Below the pieces are notes generated by a model. That model ran no database searches and had not been told where the DNA came from. It saw only the letters and a list, made by a program, of their open reading frames with translations. Shown here piece by piece: positions 26,530-34,646 of a DNA stretch of 64,000 bases (the stretch's first letter is position 1; the number at the start of each line of letters is the position of its first letter). The DNA comes from UBA7672 sp047601145 (GTDB lineage: Bacteria; Pseudomonadota; Alphaproteobacteria; Caulobacterales; Hyphomonadaceae): positions 62,001 through 126,000 of the forward strand of contig JASGJW010000005.1 of assembly GCA_047601145.1 (NCBI GenBank), read 5' to 3'. Made by a program: the position numbers and the translations under genes.

Positions 26530-28788
26530 ATGGATACGCCCGTGAACAATGCTCCTGCTCTCTCCCGCCGCGGCTTCCTCATCGCCGCCGCCGGAACCGG
26601 CATCGCCTTCTCCTTCCTGACGGCTTGCACCACCGAAGTCGCCAGCACCGCCCCGCCCTTCGAGCCCACGCAATGGTACGCGATCGACAACAACGGCATC
26701 GTCACCGTGAATGTGATCCGCGCCGAGATGGGCCAGCATGTCGGCACGTCGCTCGCCCGCATCCTTGCCGATGAACTCGAAGTTCCCTGGCAGAACGTCC
26801 GCATCGCACACGTCGACAGCGATCCGAAATGGGGCCTCATGGTCACCGGCGGCTCCTGGTCCGTCTGGCAGACCTATCCGCTCTACAGCCAGGCCGGCGC
26901 CGCCGGCCGCATGGCGCTGATCGAGGCCGGCGCCAAGGAGCTCGGCGTCGATCCCGCAACCTGCAAGGCCGAGAACGGCGAGATCGTCTCCGGCGGCAAG
27001 AAGATCTCTTACAAGGATCTCGTCCGCAAAGGCGTCAACAAGAGCTACACGCCCGAAGAACTCGCCAAGATCGCCTTCAAGCCCGTCGCTGACCGCAAGC
27101 TGATCGGCAAGCCGGTCACCTCGCTCGATATCGTCGAGAAGACCAATGGCACTGCCATCTACGGCATCGACGCCAAGGTCGAGGGAATGGTCTATGGCTG
27201 TCCTATCCTGCCGCCGACCCGCAATGGATCGCAGGTCAACTATGTGATGGACGAGCCGGCGAAGAGTATCAAAGGCTACCTCCAGACCGTCGTGCTGAAA
27301 GACCCATCGAATACCGTTCCTGGCTGGGCCGTCGTCATCGCGGATAGCTGGTACGCCGCGAAGAAAGCCGCCGCCGCCATCACGTTGGAATACTCCCCCG
27401 GACCAACAACCAAGGTCTCGGAGAAGGACATCCAGGATCACGCCGCCAAGCTGATTGCCGACGCGAGCAAGGGCTCTGTCCTCCCTTCCGCCGACACCAA
27501 CACGGCTGCGGCCTTCAAGAAAGCCAAGTCGACGCTCGACGCCACCTACACCACGGCGACCGCGCTCCACTTCCAGATGGAGCCGCTCAACGCCCTCGCC
27601 TTCCAGAAGGACGGCAAGTGGGAAATCCACACCGGCAACCAGTGGCAGAGCCTCGTCCTGCCCTGGCTCGCCAAGGCGCTCGAAGTTCCCGAGACCGACG
27701 TCATCATGCGCACCTATCGCCTCGGCGGCGGCTTCGGCCGGCGTCTCAATGGCGACTACGCCGTCGGCGCAGCCCTTGCCTCGAAAGCCGTCGGCAAGCC
27801 CGTGAAGATGGTGATGACGCGCGAAGACGACGTGAAGTTCGACAGCGTGCGCTCACCCTCCGTCCAGAAAATGAAGATGGGCTTCGATGCAAGCGGCAAT
27901 CCGGTTGCGATGGAACATCACGTCGCCTGCGGCTGGCCTACCGAAGTCATGGCTCCGTTCTTCATGCCGAAGGGCGAGAAGGACGTGCCTTTCGATCCGT
28001 TCGCCATCAACGGCGCAAACCACTGGTATTCGGTCGGCGCCCACAAGGTCCGCGCGGTCTCCAACGACCTCGCCAACCAGACCTTCCGCCCCGGCTGGCT
28101 GCGCTCGGTCGGCCCCGGTTTCACCAACTGGGCCCTCGAGAGCTTCATCGACGAGGCCGCTCACAAGGTGAAGATGGACCCGGTCGAGTTCCGCGTGAAA
28201 CTCCTCAAGGCCGAAGGCGCGAATGCCGGCTCCGCGCCCAACGCCGTCGGCGGCGCCTCGCGCCAGGCCAACGTCGTGAAGCTTGCAGCCCAGAAAGCCG
28301 GCTGGGGATCGCAACTCCCGGCCGGCACGGGCCTCGGCCTCGCCACCTCCTTCGGGCAGGAGCGTGACATGCCAACCTGGGTGGCCTGCGTCGCGCGGGT
28401 CAACGTCGACAAGGGCAGCGGCATCGTAAAGGTCGAGAAGCTGACACTCGTCGCCGACGCCGGCACGATCGTCGATCCCGACGGCGCGCTGGCGCAGATG
28501 CAGGGCGCGTCTCTCTGGGGCCTCTCCCTCGCCCTCCACGAAGGCACGGAGTTCGAGAACGGCAACGTCAAGGCGACCAATCTTGGCGCCTATACGCCTT
28601 TGCGCATCTCGGATGTCCCGGAGCTCGACATCACCTTCGTCGACTCGACCGAAGCCCCTGTCGGCCTCGGCGAACCGGCGACCACGGTCGTCGGCCCCGC
28701 CATCGGCAACGCGATCTTCAATGCCGTGGGCGCTCGCCTCCGGCATATCCCGATCACGTCCGCCGCCGTGAAAGCCGCAATGGCGTGA
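26530..28788 (+). CDS. Molybdopterin-binding large subunit of a molybdenum hydroxylase (IorB-like)
   Basis: 752 residues. The N-terminus has a twin-arginine signal (SRRGFLIAAAGTGIAF) ending near TAC, so the enzyme is probably exported folded to the periplasm. The body matches the aldehyde oxidase/xanthine dehydrogenase large subunit in the IorB layout, with YRLGGGFGRR for cofactor binding and VGLGEPATTVVGPAIGNAI near the C-terminus carrying the catalytic Glu. Family members hydroxylate N-heteroaromatics or oxidise aldehydes; the substrate is unknown here. A dedicated XdhC-like chaperone is not beside it. Confidence 0.9.
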   Translation: MDTPVNNAPALSRRGFLIAAAGTGIAFSFLTACTTEVASTAPPFEPTQWYAIDNNGIVTVNVIRAEMGQHVGTSLARILADELEVPWQNVRIAHVDSDPKWGLMVTGGSWSVWQTYPLYSQAGAAGRMALIEAGAKELGVDPATCKAENGEIVSGGKKISYKDLVRKGVNKSYTPEELAKIAFKPVADRKLIGKPVTSLDIVEKTNGTAIYGIDAKVEGMVYGCPILPPTRNGSQVNYVMDEPAKSIKGYLQTVVLKDPSNTVPGWAVVIADSWYAAKKAAAAITLEYSPGPTTKVSEKDIQDHAAKLIADASKGSVLPSADTNTAAAFKKAKSTLDATYTTATALHFQMEPLNALAFQKDGKWEIHTGNQWQSLVLPWLAKALEVPETDVIMRTYRLGGGFGRRLNGDYAVGAALASKAVGKPVKMVMTREDDVKFDSVRSPSVQKMKMGFDASGNPVAMEHHVACGWPTEVMAPFFMPKGEKDVPFDPFAINGANHWYSVGAHKVRAVSNDLANQTFRPGWLRSVGPGFTNWALESFIDEAAHKVKMDPVEFRVKLLKAEGANAGSAPNAVGGASRQANVVKLAAQKAGWGSQLPAGTGLGLATSFGQERDMPTWVACVARVNVDKGSGIVKVEKLTLVADAGTIVDPDGALAQMQGASLWGLSLALHEGTEFENGNVKATNLGAYTPLRISDVPELDITFVDSTEAPVGLGEPATTVVGPAIGNAIFNAVGARLRHIPITSAAVKAAMA

Positions 28789-29624
28789 TCCGCGTCGAGC
28801 CCTCCTCCGAGGCTTGTGGCGCGAGCGTCACCGGGATCGACCTGACACTGCCGCTCGATCCCGGCGACGTCTCAACCATACGCGCGGCGTGGCTCAAGCA
28901 TCATGTGCTGGCCTTCCCGGACCAGCACATGAGCGATGATGATCTCGAACGCTTCACGCTCGCCTTCGGAGGGTTCGGCAATGACCCCTTCATCGCGCCG
29001 ATACCTGGCCGCAGTCACGTCATCGCCGTGCAGCGCCTCGCCAATGAAACGTCACAGCTCTTCGCCGAGAACTGGCACAGCGACTGGAGCTTCCAGGCGC
29101 GTCCGCCTGCCGGCACCTGCCTTTATGGCATCACGATACCGCCCGTGGGCGGCGACACCCTCTTCGCCAACCAGCACGCGGCCCTCGATGCGATGCCCGC
29201 CGCGCTGCGCAAGCCACTCGAAGGCCGCATGGCGATCCACTCCGCGGTGAAGGCCTACGCCCCTGATGGTACGTACGGCGAAAAGGACAAGCCGAAACGC
29301 TCGATGGACATCCGCCCTTCGCGCGATGCGGAGGCCACCCACCTCCACCCGCTGATCCGCAAGCATCCCGAGACAGGCCGAGAAGGCATCTTCTCCTGCT
29401 TTGGCTACATCATCGGCATTGAGGGTATGCCGGGGTCGGAATCAACGCCGCTCCTTCTTGAACTCTATCAGTGGCAGTCGCGACCGGAATTCCAGTACCG
29501 CCACAAATGGCGGCCCAACATGCTGCTGATGTGGGACAACCGCTCGGTGCTCCACGCCGCCACCGGCGGTTATGCCGGCCACGACCGCATCCTCCACCGC
29601 ACCACCATCGCCGCCTCGCCCTGA
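28785..29624 (+). CDS. TauD/TfdA-family 2-oxoglutarate dioxygenase
   Basis: 279 residues starting at GTG 28785, overlapping the previous stop by four bases (GTGA). It begins IRVEPSSEACGASVTGIDL, as TauD/TfdA proteins do. The iron ligands are the HxD in ENWHSDWS (His98, Asp100) and the distal His near the C-terminus in DRILHRTTI, where Arg should bind 2-oxoglutarate. Family members open sulfonates, phenoxyacetates and similar compounds. Position after the hydroxylase suggests a shared catabolic route, which is inference. Confidence 0.9.
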   Translation: MIRVEPSSEACGASVTGIDLTLPLDPGDVSTIRAAWLKHHVLAFPDQHMSDDDLERFTLAFGGFGNDPFIAPIPGRSHVIAVQRLANETSQLFAENWHSDWSFQARPPAGTCLYGITIPPVGGDTLFANQHAALDAMPAALRKPLEGRMAIHSAVKAYAPDGTYGEKDKPKRSMDIRPSRDAEATHLHPLIRKHPETGREGIFSCFGYIIGIEGMPGSESTPLLLELYQWQSRPEFQYRHKWRPNMLLMWDNRSVLHAATGGYAGHDRILHRTTIAASP

Positions 29625-29673
29625 CGGCCCCTCCTGCGCTAGACTGCTTTCCGTTGAGTGCGAGGAAGCAAGC

Positions 29674-31290
29674 ATGACCGCCGGCCTGATGCAGACGCCG
29701 CCGCTGCAGATCATCGACATCCTGAAGTTTGCCGCGACCGCGCATCCGAAACGCGCCATCGTCTCGCGCCTCGTTGAAGAGCCGATCTGGCGCTACGACT
29801 ACGCCCAATGCCTCCGCCGCACGGCGCAGGCGGCCAACGCGCTGAAGCGCCTCGGCGTCAAGGCCGGCGACCGCGTCACCAGTCTCGCCTGGAACACGCA
29901 CCGTCATCTCGAACTCTTCTACGCCGTCCCCGGCCTCGGCGCTGTCCTGCACACCGCCAACCCCCGCCTGTTCGATGAGCAGATCATCTACACGATCAAA
30001 CACGCCGAAAGCAGGATCGTCCTCTTCGACCGCAACTTCCTCGCCGTCGTCGAACGCATCGCACCGCAGCTCCCGAACATCCGAACCTGGATCATGCTGT
30101 CCGACGAACAACGCACCACGCCAGGCGCCCTCAACGCTCTCAGCTACGAGGCCCTCCTCGCCAAAGAGAGCCTCGACATCGCCTGGCCTGCCAACGATGA
30201 GAACACCGGCGCCTTCCTCTGCTACACCTCCGGCACCACGGGCGAGCCGAAGGGCGTGCTCTATTCCCACCGCGCCGTCGTCCTGCACGCGATGGCCTCC
30301 GGCCTTGCCGGCGCCTTCGGCTTCAACGCCTTCGACGTCGTGATGCCCTGCTCCTCGCTGTACCACGCCACAGCCTGGGGACTTCCGTTTGCCGCGCCGA
30401 TCAGCGGCTGCAAGATGGTTCTGCCGTGCGACCGGATGGATGGCGCAAGCCTGCAGGAGCTCATCGTCAACGAAGGCGTCACTTTCTCCGGCGGCGTCCC
30501 CACCATCTGGACGATGTATCTCTCCTACCTCGAACAGGCCGGCCAGAAACCCGGCAGGCTCGAGCGCCTCGTCATCGGCGGCTCCGCCGTGCCGCGCGCC
30601 ATGGCCGAGAGTTTCAAGAAGAAATACGGCGTCCGCGTCCTCCAGATCTGGGGCATGACCGAGACCTGCCCGCTTGGCGTTGTCGCCACGCCCACGCCCG
30701 AACTCGCCGAAGCCGGCGAGGACGCAATGGACGAGGCCATCTGGACCCGTCAGGGCCGACTGCAATTCGGGATCGACCTCAAGATCGTCGACGATGACGG
30801 CAAGGACCTGCCATGGGATGGCGAAGCCTCCGGCGCGCTGCTGGTGCGCGGCCCATGGGTCGTGAAGCGCTACTTCCGCAAGGACGCGGACGCCACCGAT
30901 GACAATGGCTGGTTCGACACCGGCGACATCGCCACCATCGACGCCAACGGCTTCATGCGCATCACCGACCGCAAGAAGGATGTCATCAAGTCAGGCGGCG
31001 AATGGATCTCCTCCATCGACCTCGAGAACATTGCCGTCGGCTGCCCGGGCGTTAAGATCGCCGCCGTCGTTGGCGTGCCGCACCCGAAATGGGAAGAACG
31101 CCCGCTCCTCGTCATCGAAAGCCATGACGGCGCCACGGTTTCGGAAGCCGACGTCTACGCCTTCCTCGAATCCCGTATCGTCAAATGGTGGAAGCCCGAC
31201 CGCGTGATCTTTGCGTCCGTTCCGCTCACCGCAACGGGCAAGATCGACAAGAAGGTGCTGCGCAGCCGCTACGCGGACGCGCTGAGCTAA
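29674..31290 (+). CDS. Acyl-CoA ligase (AMP-forming, medium/long-chain fatty acid type)
   Basis: 538 residues from ATG 29674, preceded by GAGGAAG. AMP-binding motifs are CYTSGTTGEPKGVLYSHR (P-loop), IWGMTETCP and DWFDTGDI-like NGWFDTGDIATI, with RKKDVIKSGGEWIS and the catalytic Lys in TGKIDKKVLR. The overall form is that of AlkK-type fatty-acid CoA ligases. It activates a carboxylic acid to an acyl-CoA via acyl-AMP. It follows the dioxygenase by 49 bases and may complete a degradation route. Its stop overlaps that of mutY on the other strand. Confidence 0.92.
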   Translation: MTAGLMQTPPLQIIDILKFAATAHPKRAIVSRLVEEPIWRYDYAQCLRRTAQAANALKRLGVKAGDRVTSLAWNTHRHLELFYAVPGLGAVLHTANPRLFDEQIIYTIKHAESRIVLFDRNFLAVVERIAPQLPNIRTWIMLSDEQRTTPGALNALSYEALLAKESLDIAWPANDENTGAFLCYTSGTTGEPKGVLYSHRAVVLHAMASGLAGAFGFNAFDVVMPCSSLYHATAWGLPFAAPISGCKMVLPCDRMDGASLQELIVNEGVTFSGGVPTIWTMYLSYLEQAGQKPGRLERLVIGGSAVPRAMAESFKKKYGVRVLQIWGMTETCPLGVVATPTPELAEAGEDAMDEAIWTRQGRLQFGIDLKIVDDDGKDLPWDGEASGALLVRGPWVVKRYFRKDADATDDNGWFDTGDIATIDANGFMRITDRKKDVIKSGGEWISSIDLENIAVGCPGVKIAAVVGVPHPKWEERPLLVIESHDGATVSEADVYAFLESRIVKWWKPDRVIFASVPLTATGKIDKKVLRSRYADALS

Positions 31291-32375
31291 CGCCCCTTCG
31301 CTCCGCCGAGCGCCAGCGCAACAGCCTTTCTTCCCACCGTGGGCAACGCCGCCAGCGCATCCTGACGCGCCATCCACTCGCCCGCAGCCTTCGCACGCGG
31401 TCCAGCCTCCGCACGCCATACCTCAAGCTTCAGCGCAAAGTGCGTGAACACGTGCCGCACTTCGCCGACGCGCTCCCAGTCGAACTTGCCTGGCGCTTCC
31501 TCAACCGGGTCAGCCGCCTTCGCCTCTGTCCACGCGCTCGTCGGCGGCATCACCATGCCGCCCAGCAATCCGCTCGGCGGCCGGCGCACCAGCAGCACCT
31601 CGCCCCCGCGCACCAGCACGAAGGCCGATCCATGCCGCGTCGGCGTCGCCTTCTTCTCCGCCTTAACCGGATAGCGCTCCGGACCGCCCCCCGCCCGCGC
31701 CGCGCAGAACTCGTTGAGCGGACAAATCAGGCAGTTCGGCTTCCGCGGCGTGCATACTGTCGCGCCGATATCCATCAACGCCTGCGCCAGATCACCCGCA
31801 CGCGCTTCCTTCGCCAACGCGTCCACCAGCGACTGCGCGCGCCCTGCGATCACGCCCTTCGCCTCACGCCAGCCTTTCTCCGTCCCGTCGGAGCCAATCG
31901 CCCACACCCGCGAAACAACCCGCTCGATGTTCCCGTCGACCGGCGCAACCCGCTCATCGAACGCAATCGAGGCGATCGCCCCCGCCGTGTACGGGCCGAT
32001 CCCCGGCAGCTCACGCAGCCCCTTCGCGTCCTGTGGAAAACCGCCTCGTTCAACGACTGCTTTTGCACAGGCATGGAGGTTCCGCGCCCGGCTGTAATAT
32101 CCAAGCCCTGCCCACGCCGCCGACACATCTTCCCAAGTCGCCGCAGCCAACTTCTTCACTGTCGGCCACCGCTTCCGGAACGCCTCAAAGTACGGCGCCG
32201 CATGCGGAATCGTCGTCTGCTGCAGCATCACTTCCGAGAGCCACACCAGGTAGGGATCCGGCCTTACGCCCTGGTCCCGTTCGGTCGGCCCGATGCGCCA
32301 CGGCAGCACGCGGCCATACCGCCGGTACCAGCGATCCACCGCGGTGAGCATCTTCTTCAGGCTGTGAGTGGCCAT
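31287..32375 (-). CDS. mutY: A/G-specific adenine glycosylase
   Basis: 362 residues from ATG 32375. It removes adenine mispaired with 8-oxoguanine. Motifs are SEVMLQQTTI, the helix-hairpin-helix LPGIGPYTAGAIASIAFDE with the catalytic Asp region (PVDGNIERVVSR), and the iron-sulfur ligands C-x6-C-x2-C-x5-C in CTPRKPNCLICPLNEFC. A C-terminal NUDIX-like domain recognises 8-oxoG. It is divergent from DUF721, a gene order common in alphaproteobacteria. Confidence 0.95.
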   Translation of the reverse strand: MATHSLKKMLTAVDRWYRRYGRVLPWRIGPTERDQGVRPDPYLVWLSEVMLQQTTIPHAAPYFEAFRKRWPTVKKLAAATWEDVSAAWAGLGYYSRARNLHACAKAVVERGGFPQDAKGLRELPGIGPYTAGAIASIAFDERVAPVDGNIERVVSRVWAIGSDGTEKGWREAKGVIAGRAQSLVDALAKEARAGDLAQALMDIGATVCTPRKPNCLICPLNEFCAARAGGGPERYPVKAEKKATPTRHGSAFVLVRGGEVLLVRRPPSGLLGGMVMPPTSAWTEAKAADPVEEAPGKFDWERVGEVRHVFTHFALKLEVWRAEAGPRAKAAGEWMARQDALAALPTVGRKAVALALGGAKGR

Positions 32376-32437
32376 GGGGTCCGAAACGATCTGCCTCCGG
32401 CCATTCCGACGAAACGCAAATGCTGGCAAGAAGGAGG

Positions 32438-32968
32438 ATGTCCATCGACTGGAACGAGCGCGAGAAGGAACGTCAGGCCGAAGCCCGGCTGGCGGAAACC
32501 CACGCCATTCCGGTCTACCGCAACGCCCGCCCCATGGGCGCAGCCCTCGCCAAGGCCCTTCGCCCGCTTCTCAAGGAAGCCGGCCCGGCCCCAGAAACGC
32601 TCCAGTCCCGCTGGCCGGAAATCGTCGGCCTGCGCCTTGCCGCCGTCACCCAGCCGATCCGCGTCGCTCGCGCCAAGGGCGGCGCCGTGCTTCACCTGCG
32701 CGTGCCCTCAGCTGCAGCCCCCATTGTCCAGCACGCCAAGGATCACATCATCGAGCGCGTAAACCTCGCCTCGGGCTCGAAGATCGCTTCACTGAAAATC
32801 GTCCAGACCGCACCGCAAAAGCAGCTGGCGCTGGTCACCCCCCGCCCCCTGACGCCTGAGCAGCGCGAGGCCCTCGTGAAGCGCCTCGCCCCGGTCAAAA
32901 CCCCCGCCATCCGCAATGCTCTGGCCCAGCTCGGCGAAGCGATCCTGACCGGCCAGCGCAAGGGATAA
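32438..32968 (+). CDS. DUF721 (DciA-like) protein
   Basis: About 176 residues. The DUF721 core spans residues 25-120: LAKALRPLLKEAGPAPETLQSRWPEIVG and the following strand with TQPIRVA. DUF721 proteins are related to DciA, the helicase-operating protein of bacteria that lack DnaC, so a role in loading DnaB is possible. The start is unclear: AAGGAGG directly abuts ATG 32438 with no spacer, and an earlier ATG at 32420 has no ribosome-binding site. It sits between mutY and the DsbA genes. Confidence 0.8.
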   Translation: MSIDWNEREKERQAEARLAETHAIPVYRNARPMGAALAKALRPLLKEAGPAPETLQSRWPEIVGLRLAAVTQPIRVARAKGGAVLHLRVPSAAAPIVQHAKDHIIERVNLASGSKIASLKIVQTAPQKQLALVTPRPLTPEQREALVKRLAPVKTPAIRNALAQLGEAILTGQRKG

Positions 32969-33056
32969 CATCCTTGCGAGCGCGGTAACGTTGACCCGCA
33001 GCGCCTCTTTGGCCACAACCTCGACAAAGCCCCTGAGTAACCCAATGGGAACCAAC

Positions 33057-33830
33057 ATGTCCCCGTCCCTGACCTTCCGCCTTGCCGTCGGCGCCGTCGC
33101 CGCCATCGCGCTCGCCGCCTGCTCGGGCCAGAACGGACAGGCCGGCGCGGGAACCTTCAAGCCCGTGCCCGTCACGCCGATCATCGGCGACGTCACGCTC
33201 GGCAGCGAAACCGCCAAGGTCCATGTCGTCGAATACGCAGCGCTCTCCTGCCCGCACTGCCGCGACTTCTGGAAGTGGGAATTCCCGAAGCTCAAGGCGG
33301 ACTACATCGACACCGGCAAGATCAAGTACACCTATCGCGACTATCCGCTGGAAGGGGATCCGCAGACCGGCAAGGCCGTCGACGGCCTCGGCGTACTCCT
33401 GGCCTCGGTCTCGCGCTGTGCTGGCAAGGACAAGTATTACGCGATGATCGACGAGTTCTTCACGCGCCAGTACGACGTGATGGTCGCCGCCCAGTCCGGC
33501 AGCGCTCTTCCCGTCCTCAACGAGATCGGCGCCAAGAACGGCCTCACCTCGGACCAGATCCTGACCTGCATCGACCACCAACCCGAGCTGAAGGCCTCGA
33601 TCAAGCAGTCGCACGATGATGCGATGCTCAAAGGCGTGCGCTCCACGCCGAGCGTCTTCATCAATGACGAGCTGCTTCCGAACCCAACGCTCGAGAACAT
33701 CGTCGCTGCGATCGACGCCAAGCTCGGCGGCTCTGCTGCTCCCGCCGCAGCCACCACGCCCGCGCCCACGACGCCGCCCGCGCCGCAGCCGCAACCTGCT
33801 GCTCCGGCTCCTGCCTCGCCGCCATCGTAG
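33057..33830 (+). CDS. DsbA-like thioredoxin-fold lipoprotein (CPHC)
   Basis: 257 residues from ATG 33057 (GGGA seven bases before). A lipoprotein signal has lipobox LAAC. The thioredoxin-fold DsbA domain carries CPHC in YAALSCPHCRDFWKWEF, the helical insertion, and the cis-Pro loop GVRSTPSVFIND. A Pro/Ala-rich tail ends the protein. It should oxidise or isomerise disulfides in the periplasm while membrane-anchored. It is followed 7 bases later by a paralogue, and then smc. Confidence 0.92.
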   Translation: MSPSLTFRLAVGAVAAIALAACSGQNGQAGAGTFKPVPVTPIIGDVTLGSETAKVHVVEYAALSCPHCRDFWKWEFPKLKADYIDTGKIKYTYRDYPLEGDPQTGKAVDGLGVLLASVSRCAGKDKYYAMIDEFFTRQYDVMVAAQSGSALPVLNEIGAKNGLTSDQILTCIDHQPELKASIKQSHDDAMLKGVRSTPSVFINDELLPNPTLENIVAAIDAKLGGSAAPAAATTPAPTTPPAPQPQPAAPAPASPPS

Positions 33831-33837
33831 CCGTCAG

Positions 33838-34500
33838 ATGATCCGCGCCACACTGGCCATCACCGCAGCGCTTCTCCTCGCCGCGTGCGAAGTCCCGCGC
33901 GAGCCGGAACCCTACAAGACGGTCGCAATCACGCCCTTCCTTGGCGAGCCCGTCCTCGGCAATCCGGCAGCTCCTGTCACGGTTACGGAATACGCCTCCA
34001 CCACCTGCGGCCACTGCAAGGCCTTCCACGACGAGGTCTTTCCTGACCTGAAGACGAAATACATCGAAACCGGCAAGGTGAAGCTGGTCTGGGTCGTGAT
34101 GCCCACCCCGCCCGCGCCCGTCTCCATCGCAGGCGCCGCCCTTGCCCGCTGCGCCGGCGCGACCAGCTTCTTCCCCGTGATCGACGAGCTCTTTGCCCAG
34201 CAGGACGCACTGGTCGAAGCCAGCCGCAATCCCTGGCGACTGCAGAAAGCCTTCCGCGACATCGGCGCGAAGTTCAGCCTCTCTGTCGATCAGGTCGGCA
34301 CCTGCATGGACGACAAGGGGATCGATGGCGTCACGCGCAAGGGCGTCAAGGAGGCGCCGGCCTTCATCACGGGCACGCCCACCTTCCTGGTCGACGGCAA
34401 GGAACTGGACGACAAGACCACCGATGGCTTCTTCGCCGCCATCGACGCCGCGCTGGCAAAAGCGCCGGCTCTGACAGCCCCCGCGCCGCCTAGCCAGTAA
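33838..34500 (+). CDS. DsbA-like thioredoxin-fold lipoprotein (CGHC)
   Basis: 220 residues. Lipobox LLAAC, then a DsbA-like domain with CGHC in YASTTCGHCKAFHDEVF and the cis-Pro loop ITGTPTFLVDG. It resembles its upstream neighbour in layout, with the same phrase (D)TGK(I/V)K after the first helix. The CGHC dipeptide is typical of protein-disulfide-isomerase-like redox potential rather than the CPHC of DsbA, so it may differ in function. Second of two tandem copies; a third copy is at 53002. Confidence 0.91.
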   Translation: MIRATLAITAALLLAACEVPREPEPYKTVAITPFLGEPVLGNPAAPVTVTEYASTTCGHCKAFHDEVFPDLKTKYIETGKVKLVWVVMPTPPAPVSIAGAALARCAGATSFFPVIDELFAQQDALVEASRNPWRLQKAFRDIGAKFSLSVDQVGTCMDDKGIDGVTRKGVKEAPAFITGTPTFLVDGKELDDKTTDGFFAAIDAALAKAPALTAPAPPSQ

Positions 34501-34575
34501 CCGTGCAAATCCCGCCGTTCCGGGTGGCTAGCGGAGGCGCGGATACCATGTCCATCGCCCCGCTGGCGACAGCCA

Positions 34576-34604
34576 TTGACCCCGCCCCCCGCCCCCCGTA
34601 GAGC
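34576..34604 (+). promoter_or_regulatory. Probable housekeeping promoter of smc
   Basis: TTGACC at 34576-34581 and TAGAGC at 34599-34604 are separated by 17 bases that are almost all C/G. Predicted transcription starts about 40 bases upstream of the smc start. Confidence 0.55.
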
Positions 34605-34646
34605 GACCGAAAGCCCGCTCTTTTCAGGGCGAATTGGAACCCTGAC

